Notes under the pieces: model-generated
What the model was told of the DNA's origin: nothing
Seen by the model: only the letters and a program-made list of their open reading frames with translations
Databases searched by the model: none
Source: Chromobacterium paludis
Lineage (GTDB): Bacteria > Pseudomonadota > Gammaproteobacteria > Burkholderiales > Chromobacteriaceae
Length of the DNA stretch: 64,000 nucleotides
NCBI RefSeq assembly: GCF_008275125.1
Contig: NZ_CP043473.1
Location: forward strand, 1,116,001-1,180,000
Direction: 5' to 3'
Shown: positions 52,632 to 62,059 of the stretch, piece by piece
How the letters are laid out: each line of letters starts with the position of its first letter
Position numbering within the stretch: position 1 is the first letter of the stretch
Made by a program: the position numbers and the translations under genes

Positions 52632-53021
52632 ATGGTTATCTTGGGAGGGAGTGTGCATAGTTGGAAACTGTACTCTGTTAACGGGAAATCAATTGTAGCC
52701 CTCAAAGAGGGCATGAACTGGTTCGCCTTTTTCTTTGGCGGAGCTTGGGCATTTTTTCATCGCCTATATTGGCAAGGGGCGGTCGGTGTGTTGCTAGCCA
52801 TTCTTCTCAATGGATTTTTGGAGTTTCATCCCTTTTGGGGTTTGGTGTTGGGTCTTCTCGTATCTTCGATTTATGGATTCTATGCCAATGTCTGGCGAGG
52901 AAAGAGCTTGTTGAAAAAGGGCTATGTGAACGATCAGACGCTCCGAGCCAAATCTTCCAGAGATGCCATCGTGGAATACAAAAGGATTGTCGAGGGTTTG
53001 TCTGTCGGGAGGGGGTTCTGA
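52632..53021 (+). CDS. DUF2628 family membrane protein, AT-rich insertion
   Basis: 129 aa with two or three membrane helices (about residues 28-75: MNWFAFFFGGAWAFFHRLYW then GVLLAILLNGFL and LVLGLLVSSIYGFYANVW), matching the DUF2628 pattern. Base composition is clearly AT-richer than both neighbours and codon use differs, a sign of transfer. The start is uncertain; ATG 52632 has only a weak ribosome-binding site. Its stop codon abuts the truncated remains of a VOC gene, so this DNA has replaced the front of that gene. Confidence 0.7.
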   Translation: MVILGGSVHSWKLYSVNGKSIVALKEGMNWFAFFFGGAWAFFHRLYWQGAVGVLLAILLNGFLEFHPFWGLVLGLLVSSIYGFYANVWRGKSLLKKGYVNDQTLRAKSSRDAIVEYKRIVEGLSVGRGF

Positions 53022-53177
53022 GCGCCGGAGCAACTGGCGGCCGCCGTGAGCCGCGCCAAGGCCGCCGGCGCGACGGTGGTGCTGGATGGCCTGGGCAATC
53101 CGCAAATGAACGCCATCGTGCTGGCCTCGCCGGGCGGCAATGAGTTCGAACTTTGCAACTGCGCGGCCCATGGTTGA
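53022..53177 (+). pseudogene. C-terminal remnant of a VOC (glyoxalase-like) protein
   Basis: The frame after the DUF2628 stop reads EQLAAAVSRAKAAGATVVLD, then NPQMNAIVLASPGGNEFELC and a stop. This is the typical last strand and helix of a VOC-family metalloenzyme, with the final Glu ligand in NEFELC. No start codon or N-terminal half is present. High GC and core codon use show it is native DNA truncated by the AT-rich segment. The last 8 bases overlap the next gene. Confidence 0.75.
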
Positions 53178-53691
53178 GGCCGCCAGGCTGCGCGAGCAGC
53201 TCACCCTGTTTGTGCCGCGCGTAGAGGGCGCGCCGCTGGAGGTTGTGCGCCGCGCATTGGATCCCGTGCAAGCCGGGCTCATCGCGGCGCATGTCACGCT
53301 GTGCCGCGAGGATGAAATCGCCGGCTTGAGCATGGAGCGCCTGTTTGAGCGTTTGCGCGGGATGGCGCCGTTGCGGCTGGCATTTGGACCGGCTGAGTGT
53401 TTCCTGGGGCATGGCATTCTGCTGCCTTGCATCGAGGGTGAGGCGGATTTCCAGGCCATGCGGCGCGCGGTGCTGGGCAGTGGCGCGCGCGGGCATGCGC
53501 CGCATCTGACCCTGGCGCATCCGCGCAATCCGCGCGCGGCGGGCAATTCATTGCTGGATACGCCGGGCCTGCCCGGGGCGATGACGCTGATGTTTGGCGC
53601 GGTGAGCATGATACGTCAGCATGGAGAAGCGCCTTGGCGGCAGCTGGGTAGAATGACCCTGGGGGTGTCCGCGCTTGGGGCGCTTGCTTAA
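53170..53691 (+). CDS. 2H phosphoesterase (2'-5' RNA ligase-like)
   Basis: 173-aa single-domain protein of the LigT/2H superfamily. Both H-x-T motifs are present: HVT at 41-43 and HLT at 112-114, about 70 residues apart as expected. Family members act as 2'-5' RNA ligases or cyclic phosphodiesterases in RNA end processing. ATG 53170 lies inside the VOC remnant, the old overlap of the two genes. Intact despite damage upstream, but its original operon promoter may be lost. Confidence 0.82.
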   Translation: MVEAARLREQLTLFVPRVEGAPLEVVRRALDPVQAGLIAAHVTLCREDEIAGLSMERLFERLRGMAPLRLAFGPAECFLGHGILLPCIEGEADFQAMRRAVLGSGARGHAPHLTLAHPRNPRAAGNSLLDTPGLPGAMTLMFGAVSMIRQHGEAPWRQLGRMTLGVSALGALA

Positions 53692-53909
53692 AAAATAGTC
53701 TGCTCTGATTTGTTGTTTATGTTCAAGCGCTTGTCGGTATTGTCCACAATCTGTCACCAAGCTTGTTCCGGACAGGTGTGGGAAAGTTCCCGTGCTGATT
53801 AAAAAATGGGCAGGTGGGCTAAGTCTTTCAAGGTAAAGGAAAATCAGGACTTGTCCCGTGCTTGTCCACAACCTTGTTCCATCTCGATGTGGATTGTGTT
53901 CAAAAACGA

Positions 53910-53936
53910 AAACGCCGCTCGTTGAGAGCGGCGTTT
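53910..53936. terminator. terminator between the 2H gene and the ABC-F gene
   Basis: AAACGCCGCTC-GTTGA-GAGCGGCGTTT is an 11-bp perfect stem with A and T ends; on the minus strand it lies 27 bases after the ABC-F stop. Confidence 0.85.
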
Positions 53937-53963
53937 CGCATGGCGGTTTTGAGCCGGGATCGA

Positions 53964-55862
53964 TCAGGCTTCCAGCGCCTCCAGTTGCTCCTGCACCGCC
54001 ATCCATTCCTCTTCCACGGCCTCCAGCCGGCTGGACACCTCGCCCTGGCGCTTCACGCTGTCGGCCATTTTCTGGCGGTTGGCGTCGTCGTAAGCCTCGC
54101 TGGAGGATAGGAAGGCTTCCAGCTGGGTTTTCTCCTCGCTCAGCTTGTTCATCTCCTGTTCCAGCTTGTTCAGGCGGTTTTGCAGCGGCTTGCGCTGCTT
54201 GGCCAGCTGCTGGCGCGCCTCGGCTTCCTGGCGCTTCTGCTCCTTGCGGTTGACGCCCTGGGCGTCGCCGTCGGATGGCTTACTGCCCTCCGCAAGTTGG
54301 GCGATGCGCCATTGGCGGTAGTCTTCCAGGTCGCCGTCGAAGGGTTGCACCTTGCCGCCGCTGATAAGCCAGAACACGTCGGTGGTGGACTCCAGCAGGC
54401 TGCGGTCGTGCGATACCACGATCAGCGCGCCGGTGAAGTCCTGCAGCGCCAGCGTCAGCGCGTGGCGCATTTCCAGGTCCAAGTGGTTGGTTGGTTCGTC
54501 CAGCAGCAGCAGATTGGGCTTCTGCCACACGATCATCGCCAGCGCCAGACGCGCCTTCTCGCCGCCGGACATCGGGCCGACCGGGTCGGTGGCGGCGTCG
54601 CCGCGGAAGTTGAAGCCGCCTAGGAAGCTGCGCAGCTCCAGCTCGCGCGTGGTCGGCGCCATTCGCTGCATATGCTGCAGCGGCGTTTCGTCCGGCCGCA
54701 GCGTTTCCAGCGTGTGCTGGGCGAAATAGCCTATCTTCAGCATCTGCGCGTTGATGCGCTCGCCGGCGCGCGGCGCCAGGTCGCCGGACAATAGCTTGAC
54801 CAGCGTCGATTTGCCGGCGCCGTTGACGCCCAGGAGGCCGATGCGCGCGCCGGCTTCCACCGACAGGCTGATGCCGGACAGGATGGTCTTGTCGCCGTAG
54901 CCGGCGTCGGCCTTGTCCAGCTTCAGCAGCGGATTGGGCAGATGCTCGGGGCTGTCGAAGTGGAAGTCGAACGGCGAGGCGGAGTGGGCCGGCGCGATGC
55001 GCTCCAGTTTTTCCAGCGCCTTGACCCGGCTCTGCGCCTGGCGCGCCTTGCTGGCCTTGGCCTTGAAGCGGTTGATGAACGATTCCAGGTGGGCGATCTG
55101 GCGCTGCTGCTTCTCGTATTCGCCTTGCTGGCGCGCCAGTTTTTCCGCGCGCATCACTTCGAACTGGCTGTAGTTGCCGGTGTACAAGGTCAGCGTCTGG
55201 TTGGCCACTTCCACGGTATGGCTGCAGATGGCGTCGAGGAAGTCTCTATCGTGCGAGATCACCAGCAGGGTGCCGGGGTAGGCCTGCAGCCAGTCTTCCA
55301 GCCACAGCACCGTTTCCAGGTCCAGGTGGTTGGTCGGTTCGTCCAAGAGCAGCAGGTCGGAACGGCACATCAGCGCCTGGGCTAGGTTCAGCCGCATGCG
55401 CCAGCCGCCGGAGAAGCTGGCCACCGGACGCTGTTGCGCGGCTTCGTCGAAGCCCAGGCCGGTCAGCAGCTTGCCGGCGCGGGACGGCGCGGAGTAGGCG
55501 TCGATATTGGCCAGCTCGCCGTGCAGATGGCCGATGGCGTTGCCGTCGTGCTTATCTTCCGCGTCCGCCAGCTGGGCTTCCAGCGCGCGCAACTCCTTGT
55601 CGCCGTCCAGCACGTAATCGAGCGCGCTGCGCTCCAGCGCCGGCGTTTCCTGCGCCACGTGGGCCACGGTCCAGTTGGGGGGCAGCAGCATGTCGCCGCC
55701 GTCGGCGTGCAATTCGCCCAGCAGCATGGCGAACAGGCTGGATTTGCCCACGCCGTTGGCGCCGGTCAGGCCGGCTTTGTAGCCCGGGTTCAGCGTCAGG
55801 TTGGCGCCGATCAGCAATTCTTTCAGGCCGCGGCGCAAGCTTAGGTTTTTGAGTTGGATCAT
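53964..55862 (-). CDS. ABC-F family ATPase (YheS/Uup type)
   Basis: Ribosome-associated ATPase, 632 aa, with two ABC cassettes and no membrane domain. Walker A GANGVGKSS near 34 and GVNGAGKST near 345; signatures FSGGWRMR near 148 and MSGGEKAR near 437; Walker B LLLLDEPTNHLD twice (about 170 and 460). The interdomain linker (about 245-300) is the positively charged P-site tRNA interaction motif, and the C-terminal coiled coil (about 560-632) is rich in Glu and Lys. Length and the arrangement fit YheS. Members rescue or tune stalled ribosomes. Confidence 0.92.
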   Translation of the reverse strand: MIQLKNLSLRRGLKELLIGANLTLNPGYKAGLTGANGVGKSSLFAMLLGELHADGGDMLLPPNWTVAHVAQETPALERSALDYVLDGDKELRALEAQLADAEDKHDGNAIGHLHGELANIDAYSAPSRAGKLLTGLGFDEAAQQRPVASFSGGWRMRLNLAQALMCRSDLLLLDEPTNHLDLETVLWLEDWLQAYPGTLLVISHDRDFLDAICSHTVEVANQTLTLYTGNYSQFEVMRAEKLARQQGEYEKQQRQIAHLESFINRFKAKASKARQAQSRVKALEKLERIAPAHSASPFDFHFDSPEHLPNPLLKLDKADAGYGDKTILSGISLSVEAGARIGLLGVNGAGKSTLVKLLSGDLAPRAGERINAQMLKIGYFAQHTLETLRPDETPLQHMQRMAPTTRELELRSFLGGFNFRGDAATDPVGPMSGGEKARLALAMIVWQKPNLLLLDEPTNHLDLEMRHALTLALQDFTGALIVVSHDRSLLESTTDVFWLISGGKVQPFDGDLEDYRQWRIAQLAEGSKPSDGDAQGVNRKEQKRQEAEARQQLAKQRKPLQNRLNKLEQEMNKLSEEKTQLEAFLSSSEAYDDANRQKMADSVKRQGEVSSRLEAVEEEWMAVQEQLEALEA

Positions 55863-55873
55863 GATGGTATTGG

Positions 55874-55986
55874 GCCACGAAATCCACGAAACGACACGAA
55901 AAATAAAACTAGCGGAGCAAGCCGCTGATCCAGCGGCGGCCTGCCGGCTTCGGGAGTTGTTCGTGTTCTTTCGTGGATGTCGTGGC
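55874..55986. repeat. palindromic dispersed repeat (MITE/BIME-like), about 113 bp
   Basis: The left arm GCCACGAAATCCACGAAACG (continuing ACACGAA) is matched in reverse complement by the right arm at 55959-55986, with few differences. Between them AGCGG-AGCAAG-CCGCT forms a further hairpin. A single arm recurs at 36669-36695. The element fills the gap between the ABC-F gene and tsaD and carries no ORF. Confidence 0.7.
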
Positions 55987-56003
55987 GGATAAAATATTCA
56001 GGT

Positions 56004-57029
56004 TTATACCGCCGGCAGGCTGGACAAGTCCCAACGCGGCTTGATGGTGAAGCCGCCTGCCGGCTCGGCGAATTTCAGGCGCATGGCGCCGGCGAAGGCG
56101 ATCATCGCGCCGTTGTCGGTGCACAGCGCCAGGGGCGGGTAGAACACCTCGAACTTGCGGCGCGCCGCGGCTTCGTTCAGCGCCGCGCGCAGCTGCTTGT
56201 TGGCGCCGACGCCGCCGGCCACCACCAGCCGCTTCATGCCGGCCAGCTTCATCGCGGCCAGCGATTTCTTCACCAGCACTTCGACGATGGCCTCCTGGAA
56301 GGCGCGGCAGATGTCCATCCGCGTCTGCTCGTCCAGTTCGCCCTGTTCCGACTCCTGCTGGCGCACCAAGGTCAGCACCGCGGTTTTAAGGCCGGAGAAG
56401 CTCATGTCCAGATTGCCGGAGTGCAGCATGGGGCGCGGCAGGGTAAAGCGGTCCGGGCTGCCGGACTCCGCCAGCTTGGACAACAGCGGGCCGCCGGGAT
56501 AGGGCAGGCCCAGCAGCTTGGCGGTTTTGTCGAAGGCCTCGCCGGCGGCGTCGTCCACTGTTTCGCCCAGGATTTCGTAGTCGCCGACGCCGCGCACCGC
56601 CATCAGCTGGGTGTGGCCGCCGGAGACCAGCAGCGCCAGGAAGGGGAATTCCGGCTTGGGGTCCGCCAGCAGCGGCGACAGCAGGTGGCCTTCCAGGTGA
56701 TGCACCGGAATGACTGGGAGATTCAGGCCGAAGGCCAGCGCGTTGGCCATGCTGGCGCCCACCATCAGCGCGCCGCCCAGGCCGGGGCCCTGGGTGTAGG
56801 CGATGGCGTTGAGGTCGGCCAGCGTTTTGCCGGCCTCGGCCAGGCAAGCCTCGGTCAGCGGAATGGCGCGGCGGATATGGTCGCGGCTGGCCAGTTCGGG
56901 CACCACGCCGCCGTACTCGGCGTGCATGGCCATTTGGGTGTGCAACTGATGGGCCAACAGGCCGCTGTCGGTGTCGTACAGCGCGACGCCGGTTTCGTCG
57001 CAGGAAGATTCAATGCCTAATACCAGCAT
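56004..57029 (-). CDS. tsaD: tRNA N6-adenosine threonylcarbamoyltransferase TsaD
   Basis: Essential Kae1/Qri7/TsaD enzyme, 341 aa, transferring the threonylcarbamoyl group to A37 of ANN-decoding tRNAs. [16 protein letters not shown] opens the protein, [12 protein letters not shown] near 112-123 holds the metal-binding His pair, and [15 protein letters not shown] near 272 and [12 protein letters not shown] near 298 complete the ATPase-like fold. Met at 57029 is chosen to match the usual N-terminus; a 21-residue upstream extension is likely untranslated. Confidence 0.95.
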   Translation of the reverse strand: MLVLGIESSCDETGVALYDTDSGLLAHQLHTQMAMHAEYGGVVPELASRDHIRRAIPLTEACLAEAGKTLADLNAIAYTQGPGLGGALMVGASMANALAFGLNLPVIPVHHLEGHLLSPLLADPKPEFPFLALLVSGGHTQLMAVRGVGDYEILGETVDDAAGEAFDKTAKLLGLPYPGGPLLSKLAESGSPDRFTLPRPMLHSGNLDMSFSGLKTAVLTLVRQQESEQGELDEQTRMDICRAFQEAIVEVLVKKSLAAMKLAGMKRLVVAGGVGANKQLRAALNEAAARRKFEVFYPPLALCTDNGAMIAFAGAMRLKFAEPAGGFTIKPRWDLSSLPAV

Positions 57030-57143
57030 GGGTGCAGCTCGGATATAACGGGACAATCTTTCTATTCTACCGGTGAATCTTTGTCCGCCCAATCGACAAT
57101 GTTAGTCTGATGCTCATTTTCGATCAAAAAAGGGAGCAGGACG

Positions 57144-57560
57144 ATGCAGGCAAGGCTGAAATGGGTGGATGGCGTGTGTTTCATGGGCGAAACCGGCAGC
57201 GGCCACGCGGTGGTGATGGACGGCGCGCCGGAAGGCGGCGGCCGCAACCTGGGACCGCGGCCGATGGAGCTGGTGCTGCTGGGCACCGCCGGCTGCACCA
57301 GTTACGACGTGATCACCATCCTGAAGAAATCGCGCCAGGACGTGCGCGACTGCTGGGTGGAAATCCAGGCGGACCGCGCCGACATCGACCCCAAGGTGTT
57401 CACCAAGATTCATTTCCATTTCGTGGTGGTAGGGAAAGGCTTGAAGCCGGACGCGGTGGAGCGGGCGATCAAGCTGTCGGCGGAAAAATACTGCTCCGCC
57501 TCCATCATGCTGGCCAAGACGGCCGACATCACGCATGACTTCGAGCTGCGCGAGGATTAA
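57144..57560 (+). CDS. OsmC family peroxiredoxin-like protein (YhfA type)
   Basis: 138-aa OsmC/Ohr-fold protein. The two redox cysteines are Cys51 (GTAGCTSYDV) and Cys117 (EKYCSASIML). The shorter length and the sequence MELVLLGTAGCTSYDVITILKK resemble the YhfA subgroup, often controlled by Crp in other bacteria, rather than classic organic hydroperoxide resistance proteins. Peroxide or thiol chemistry is likely; the substrate is unknown. AGGACG precedes the ATG. It diverges from tsaD. Confidence 0.88.
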   Translation: MQARLKWVDGVCFMGETGSGHAVVMDGAPEGGGRNLGPRPMELVLLGTAGCTSYDVITILKKSRQDVRDCWVEIQADRADIDPKVFTKIHFHFVVVGKGLKPDAVERAIKLSAEKYCSASIMLAKTADITHDFELRED

Positions 57561-57768
57561 GCGGCGAGGCGGGAGGGTTTATGCGGCGGGCCGGCTGCGC
57601 AAGGCTCGGCTGTTCACCGTGCGGATCGCTTCGGGATGCGTCTTGGCAGCCTGCGGGCGATTTGGTTTTGCAACATGGCAGCTAAACAAATCGACAGTCG
57701 CGCTATATGCTTTGTGAATATTTGGTTTAGCATGGCCGCATCACAATCGTCTGAGATGAGGCCAAGAC

Positions 57769-59298
57769 ATGAAGCGTACCCTGTTGCTCATTACCCTGGC
57801 GCTGGCCGGCCTGATGCCGCTGGCCCATGCCGAAGTCAGCAACGGCCACGCCCTGCCGCCTGGCATCGCCTGGCAGCTGGGCGACGTGCCCGCCGCCTTC
57901 GCCAAGGCGCGCAGCGAGAACAAGCCGGTGTTCCTGTATTGGGGCGCGGTATGGTGCCCGCCGTGCAATCAGGTGAAATCCACCATTTTCAACCGGCCGG
58001 ACTTCATCGCCGCGGCGCGCCAGTTTGTGCCGGTGTATCTGGACGGCGACAGCGACAATGCGCAGCAGCTGGGCGAGAAGTTCAAGGTGCGCGGCTATCC
58101 CACGATGATCCTGTTCCGGCCGGATGGCGCTGAGATCACCCGCCTGCCGGGCGAGGTGGACCCGCAGCGCTATCTGCGCACCTTGCAGCTGGGCCTGGTG
58201 ACGGTGAAGCCGGTGCGGACCCTGCTGGCGGACGCGCTGGCCGGCAAGCCGCTGGCAGCGGACGATTGGCAGCTCTTGGCGGACTACGCCTGGGACGTGG
58301 ATCAGGGCCAGATCATTCCGGAATCCGACGTCACCGCGACGTTGGTGAAACTGGCGCAGCGAGTGCCGGCCGATCAGGCCGCCACCGCCACGCGGCTGCA
58401 GCTGAAGGCGTTGGCCGCGTTGGCCGGAGACAAGCAGCCGCCGGCCTTCGACAAAGGCAAGGCGCGTGAGCGTCTGGCCAGGGTGCTGCGTGACGACAAG
58501 CTCAGCCGCGCCAACGCCGACATCGTGATCTACGCCGCCGGCGACATCCTGAAACTGCTGGGCGACGCCGATGGCCTATTGGCAGCCTTCGACGCGCAGC
58601 TGGCCCGCCTGTCCAACGATGATACCCTGGCCTGGGGCGACCGGCTGGGCGCGGTGTCGACCACGCTGGACCTGTACAAGGCGCGCCATCCCAAACAGGC
58701 GGTGCCGGCGGCTTTATTGAGCGATGTCCGAGCCAAGGCGGCGGCTGCGGACCAGGCCAGCGTGAATCCCTACCAGCGCCAGGCGGTGATCACCGCGGCA
58801 GGCGAGCTATTGGCCGATGCCGGCTTGCTGGATGAGTCGGACAAGCTGTTGCTGGGCGAATTGAAGACTTCTCACGCCCCTTACTACCACATGCTGATCC
58901 TGGCCTCCAACGCCAAGGAGCGCGGCAACAAGGCTGCGGCGCTGGATTGGTATCAAAAGGCTTACCAGGCGGCGGAAGGCCAGGCGACAAGGCTGCAATG
59001 GGGGGCGAGCTATGTGGGCGGGGCCGTGGAGCTGGCGCCGCAGGACGCGGCGCGCATCGAGGCCGCCGCCAGCGCGGTGTTCGCCGACGCGGCCAAGTCC
59101 GACAGCGCCTTCTACGAGCGCAGCCGCCGTTCGCTGGAGCGGGTGGCCAAGCGCCTGCGCGACTGGAACAAGAACGGCGCGCACAGGGAGGCGGTCGGCC
59201 GTCTGGCCGGCCAGTTGAACGGCGTATGCGAAAAGCTGCCGGCAGCCGATGCGCAGAAACCGGTGTGCGACGGCCTGGTGAAACAACTGAAGTCTTGA
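57769..59298 (+). CDS. exported thioredoxin-fold protein with helical repeat region
   Basis: 509 aa with signal peptide (MKRTLLLITLALAGLMPLAHA), a thioredoxin domain with WCPPC (Cys63, Cys66) and cis-Pro VRGYPTMILF near 108, then about 350 residues of Ala-rich helices resembling TPR-like repeats (for example NAKERGNKAAALDWYQKAYQAA near 385). Periplasmic thiol-disulfide role likely. It resembles DUF953/thioredoxin_7-type proteins; no specific partner is evident. Monocistronic; the 208-bp region before it shows an AT-rich stretch with possible TATATG but no clear promoter. Confidence 0.82.
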   Translation: MKRTLLLITLALAGLMPLAHAEVSNGHALPPGIAWQLGDVPAAFAKARSENKPVFLYWGAVWCPPCNQVKSTIFNRPDFIAAARQFVPVYLDGDSDNAQQLGEKFKVRGYPTMILFRPDGAEITRLPGEVDPQRYLRTLQLGLVTVKPVRTLLADALAGKPLAADDWQLLADYAWDVDQGQIIPESDVTATLVKLAQRVPADQAATATRLQLKALAALAGDKQPPAFDKGKARERLARVLRDDKLSRANADIVIYAAGDILKLLGDADGLLAAFDAQLARLSNDDTLAWGDRLGAVSTTLDLYKARHPKQAVPAALLSDVRAKAAAADQASVNPYQRQAVITAAGELLADAGLLDESDKLLLGELKTSHAPYYHMLILASNAKERGNKAAALDWYQKAYQAAEGQATRLQWGASYVGGAVELAPQDAARIEAAASAVFADAAKSDSAFYERSRRSLERVAKRLRDWNKNGAHREAVGRLAGQLNGVCEKLPAADAQKPVCDGLVKQLKS

Positions 59299-59340
59299 TG
59301 CCGCGGCACGGCCCGCCCGCCATGCCGGCGCGGCGGGTCT

Positions 59341-59371
59341 TTGGCTTGCGGGCGGCCGCGCGGCTTATAAT
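59341..59371 (+). promoter_or_regulatory. possible arfB promoter
   Basis: A perfect TATAAT at 59366-59371 lies 28 bases before the arfB start; the best -35, TTGGCT at 59341, is 19 bases upstream, longer than ideal. Confidence 0.4.
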
Positions 59372-59398
59372 GCGCTTTTCAGAAACTGTTTTCCCGCC

Positions 59399-59806
59399 AT
59401 GTCCGTTTCCCGCTATCCCGTCAAAGAGGACGAGGTGACGATCACCGCGATGCGCGCCCAAGGCGCGGGCGGACAGAACGTCAACAAGGTCTCATCCGCC
59501 ATCCATCTGCGCTTCGACATCGCCGCGTCGTCCTTGCCGGACTGGCTGCGCGAGAGGCTGCTGGGTTTGAGTGACCAGCGTCTGAGCAAGGATGGCGTGA
59601 TCGTCATCAAGGCGCAGCAGTACCGCACTCAGGAGCAGAACCGCGCCGATGCGCTGCTGCGCTTGCAGGCGCTGATAGACGGCGCCAGCCATACGCCGAA
59701 GGCGCGCCGGGCGACCAAGCCGACTTATGGCTCGCAGCAAAGGCGGTTGGCCGGCAAGTCCCAGCGCTCGGCGATCAAATCCCTGCGCGGCCGGGTGGAT
59801 GATTAG
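59399..59806 (+). CDS. arfB: alternative ribosome-rescue factor ArfB
   Basis: 135-aa peptidyl-tRNA hydrolase of the class I release-factor family that frees non-stop ribosomes without a codon-recognition domain. The catalytic GGQ is at residues 24-26 (QGAGGQNVNK), and the C-terminal tail is basic (KARRATKPTYGSQQRRLAGK) for insertion into the empty mRNA channel. Complete and of normal length. Lies between the thioredoxin gene and the converging chemoreceptor remnant. Confidence 0.94.
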   Translation: MSVSRYPVKEDEVTITAMRAQGAGGQNVNKVSSAIHLRFDIAASSLPDWLRERLLGLSDQRLSKDGVIVIKAQQYRTQEQNRADALLRLQALIDGASHTPKARRATKPTYGSQQRRLAGKSQRSAIKSLRGRVDD

Positions 59807-59859
59807 TCGACGTTTGAGCGCCGCGTGATAGGCGGCGCGCCCGGCCAGGGCCGGGGGCC

Positions 59860-61867
59860 TCAATGGAAGGTGGGGCTGTGGCTATAGTACTCGAAGCAGC
59901 GCTTGAGCATTTCCTGCTGCTCGGCGCTGGGCGAGAGGAAGGTCAGGCCGTAAAGATGGCCGTTGGCCGTGTCGCGGCTCCATAAGACCTTGCCTGTAAG
60001 CTCCACCGGGTCTTGCTTGATGTAGTCTTCCTTGCTGTCATGCGGCAGCTGCAGCAATAACTGCAAGGGCTTGTTCAATTGCGCCTCCAGGGGCAGCGGC
60101 AGGCGCAGCTGCATGCCGGACAGGCTGAAGTCCGCCGTGATCGCGTCGCGCAGCCGGTCGCCCTCGCGCACCTGGACCAGCAGGTTCTGATTGATGCGGG
60201 GGGGCTTGCGATTATCGTTTTCCTGCGGCCGGACGATCTGCGAGGCGTCAAACTGGAATTCCTTCATGATCTCCCGCAGGCTTTCCGTGACGCGGTAGAG
60301 ATCCTGGCTGATGGCGCCGGTGGTGTGCACTTTCAGGGAGTTCTCGCCCAAAGTGGTCAGCAGATTGTCCAGCTGGCCCTGCAAGGTCGCCAGCCGCATC
60401 ATTTGCTCCACGCTGGCCTGGCCGATCTGGTGCGCGGCGGCCACATTATTGTCTATGTCTTCCATCAGGCTGGAGATGGCGCCGTTTGCCTGTTCGGCCT
60501 TCTCCATGCCGGCATGGGTGCGCTCTATGATGCCCTGCACCGAGCGGGTGTTTTCCTCTATCAGCTGGTTCAGGTTGCCGATGATGGTTGTGATCTCATC
60601 CGTCGCCTGGCTGGCGTGGTACGCCAGCTTGCGCACCTCGTCCGCCACCACGGCGAAGCCGCGGCCCTGCTCGCCCGCGCGGGCGAGCTTCGATGGCCGC
60701 GTTCAGCGCCAGCAGATTGGTCTGCTCGGTGATGCTGGCGATGGTTTGGGTGATCAGCTGGATTTTCTGGTTGGCTTCGCCCAGCGCCAGGATTTTGGTT
60801 TCCGCCTGCCGCGCCTCGCTGACGGCCAGCCCCATCTGCTGGATGTTGTCGCGCATGGTGTCTCTGCCTTGCGCCGCGCTGTTGCGCGCCTGATCGGCGT
60901 GGGCGCTGACTTTTTGGGCGATATTGCGCACCGTTTCGGCCGTGTCGGATAGGTCGGCCGTGGCGCGGCGCACATCTTCAGAATGGTTTTGCTCTTGCTG
61001 CGAAGTGTCGGTGATGTGTTTGGAAATGTCGGAAATTTGGAAGGACGACTGCGCAACCTGCTTGGATTCAAGGTCTAGCCGCCTCATGTGCTTGGCCAGC
61101 TGGCCGGCCATGACGCGTATGGTGCCCAGCAGACTGTCGGTGTCGGGCGAGCGATTGATGACCTCCAGCGCGAGATTGCCGGCGGCGATTTCGCGGGCGA
61201 TCTGGGAGGCGTAGGCCGGTTCGCCGCCCAGCGTGCGCGTGAGGCGGCGGTATTGGTAGAAATTGCCGATGAGGACAAGCAGCATGGCGACGGTGGCCAC
61301 CGTTACGCTGACCATGAAGGCGTCGTCCTGGATGGCGAGTTGATGGTTGCTGGCGTCGGCGGCGCGTTGCGTCAGCTGGGCTGAAACTTGCTCCAGTTTT
61401 TTGTCCAGGGCGCTAACCGAATTGTCGAAGCCCGCGCCCGGCTGCTTCATGATGGCGTTGCCGGCCTCACGTCCCTGGCGGATGTAGACGTCGGCCATAT
61501 TGCGGCCCACTTCGTACAAATGGTCTAACTGGGGTTTGAGCGGTTGCAGTTCGGCGGCGAGATCCGGCTGCAGTTGCATCAGTTTGTCCAGCTCTTTTTG
61601 GCCTTGATCGCGGTTGCTGCCGGCGTCTTTGTAGGCGTCCGCGCCTTCGCCGGTAGCGGCGGCGTCGGTCAGAAACTGCTGGATCTGCACCACGTTGTAG
61701 CGGGCATTCTTGAACGCGAGCATGGCATTCACCAATGCCTGCCGCTCGTTCTCTGCCTGCATCAGCGCCGTGTTGCTGAGCTAGATCAGCGCATTGCCTA
61801 TCAGCAACGGGACGGCGACGGTGAGGGTGCCAATGACCATGAGCTGCCGGACTGACAATTGCCGCAT
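59860..61867 (-). pseudogene. methyl-accepting chemotaxis protein with C-terminal PilZ domain, two disabling lesions
   Basis: Reading from ATG 61867: MRQLSVRQLMVIGTLTVAVP starts the first helix, then an in-frame TAG (61783-61781, codon 29). The frame resumes (MQAENERQALVNAMLAFKNA), with a four-helix sensor, second helix near AFMVSVTVATVAMLLVLIGN, HAMP and signalling domain. At the tip, LNAAIEA shifts to RPRGRAG because one extra base lies in the palindrome at 60669-60688; the correct frame continues [20 protein letters not shown]. The 3' end encodes a PilZ domain with RKPPR and DFSLSG, the c-di-GMP-binding motifs. If the frameshift were a sequencing error, the amber stop would still remain. 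Confidence 0.85.
60669..60688. repeat. perfect 20-bp palindrome at the chemoreceptor frameshift
   Basis: GCTCGCCCGCGCGGGCGAGC is fully self-complementary and contains the extra base that breaks the signalling-domain frame. Palindromes like this promote replication slippage and sequencing error alike. Confidence 0.9.
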
Positions 61868-62059
61868 TGCGCTCTCCGCTTGGTGGTTTTCGTCGATTTA
61901 TAGGCCAGTTGGCCGGCGGTAGGCAATATCGACGGCATGCTTCCCTCGCTGGGCGCAGTCCAGGTAAATGCCGCGTCGGCGCGCGCCATCAAGGTTTTGT
62001 CGCGCGGGGCCGGGGCGGGTACAATGCGCGCCTTGAATCAATGAGACAGGAAGTCGGCC

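Noticed and set aside
53740..53870. Two TTGTCCACA sequences in the 2H/ABC-F spacer
   Set aside because: Each is one mismatch from a DnaA box, but two copies 122 bp apart without an AT-rich unwinding region do not support an origin; at most they could titrate DnaA.
57561..57768. Short ORF and TATATG in the spacer before the thioredoxin-fold gene
   Set aside because: The ORF overlaps the OsmC gene end and lacks a start context; the -10-like sequence has no matching -35.
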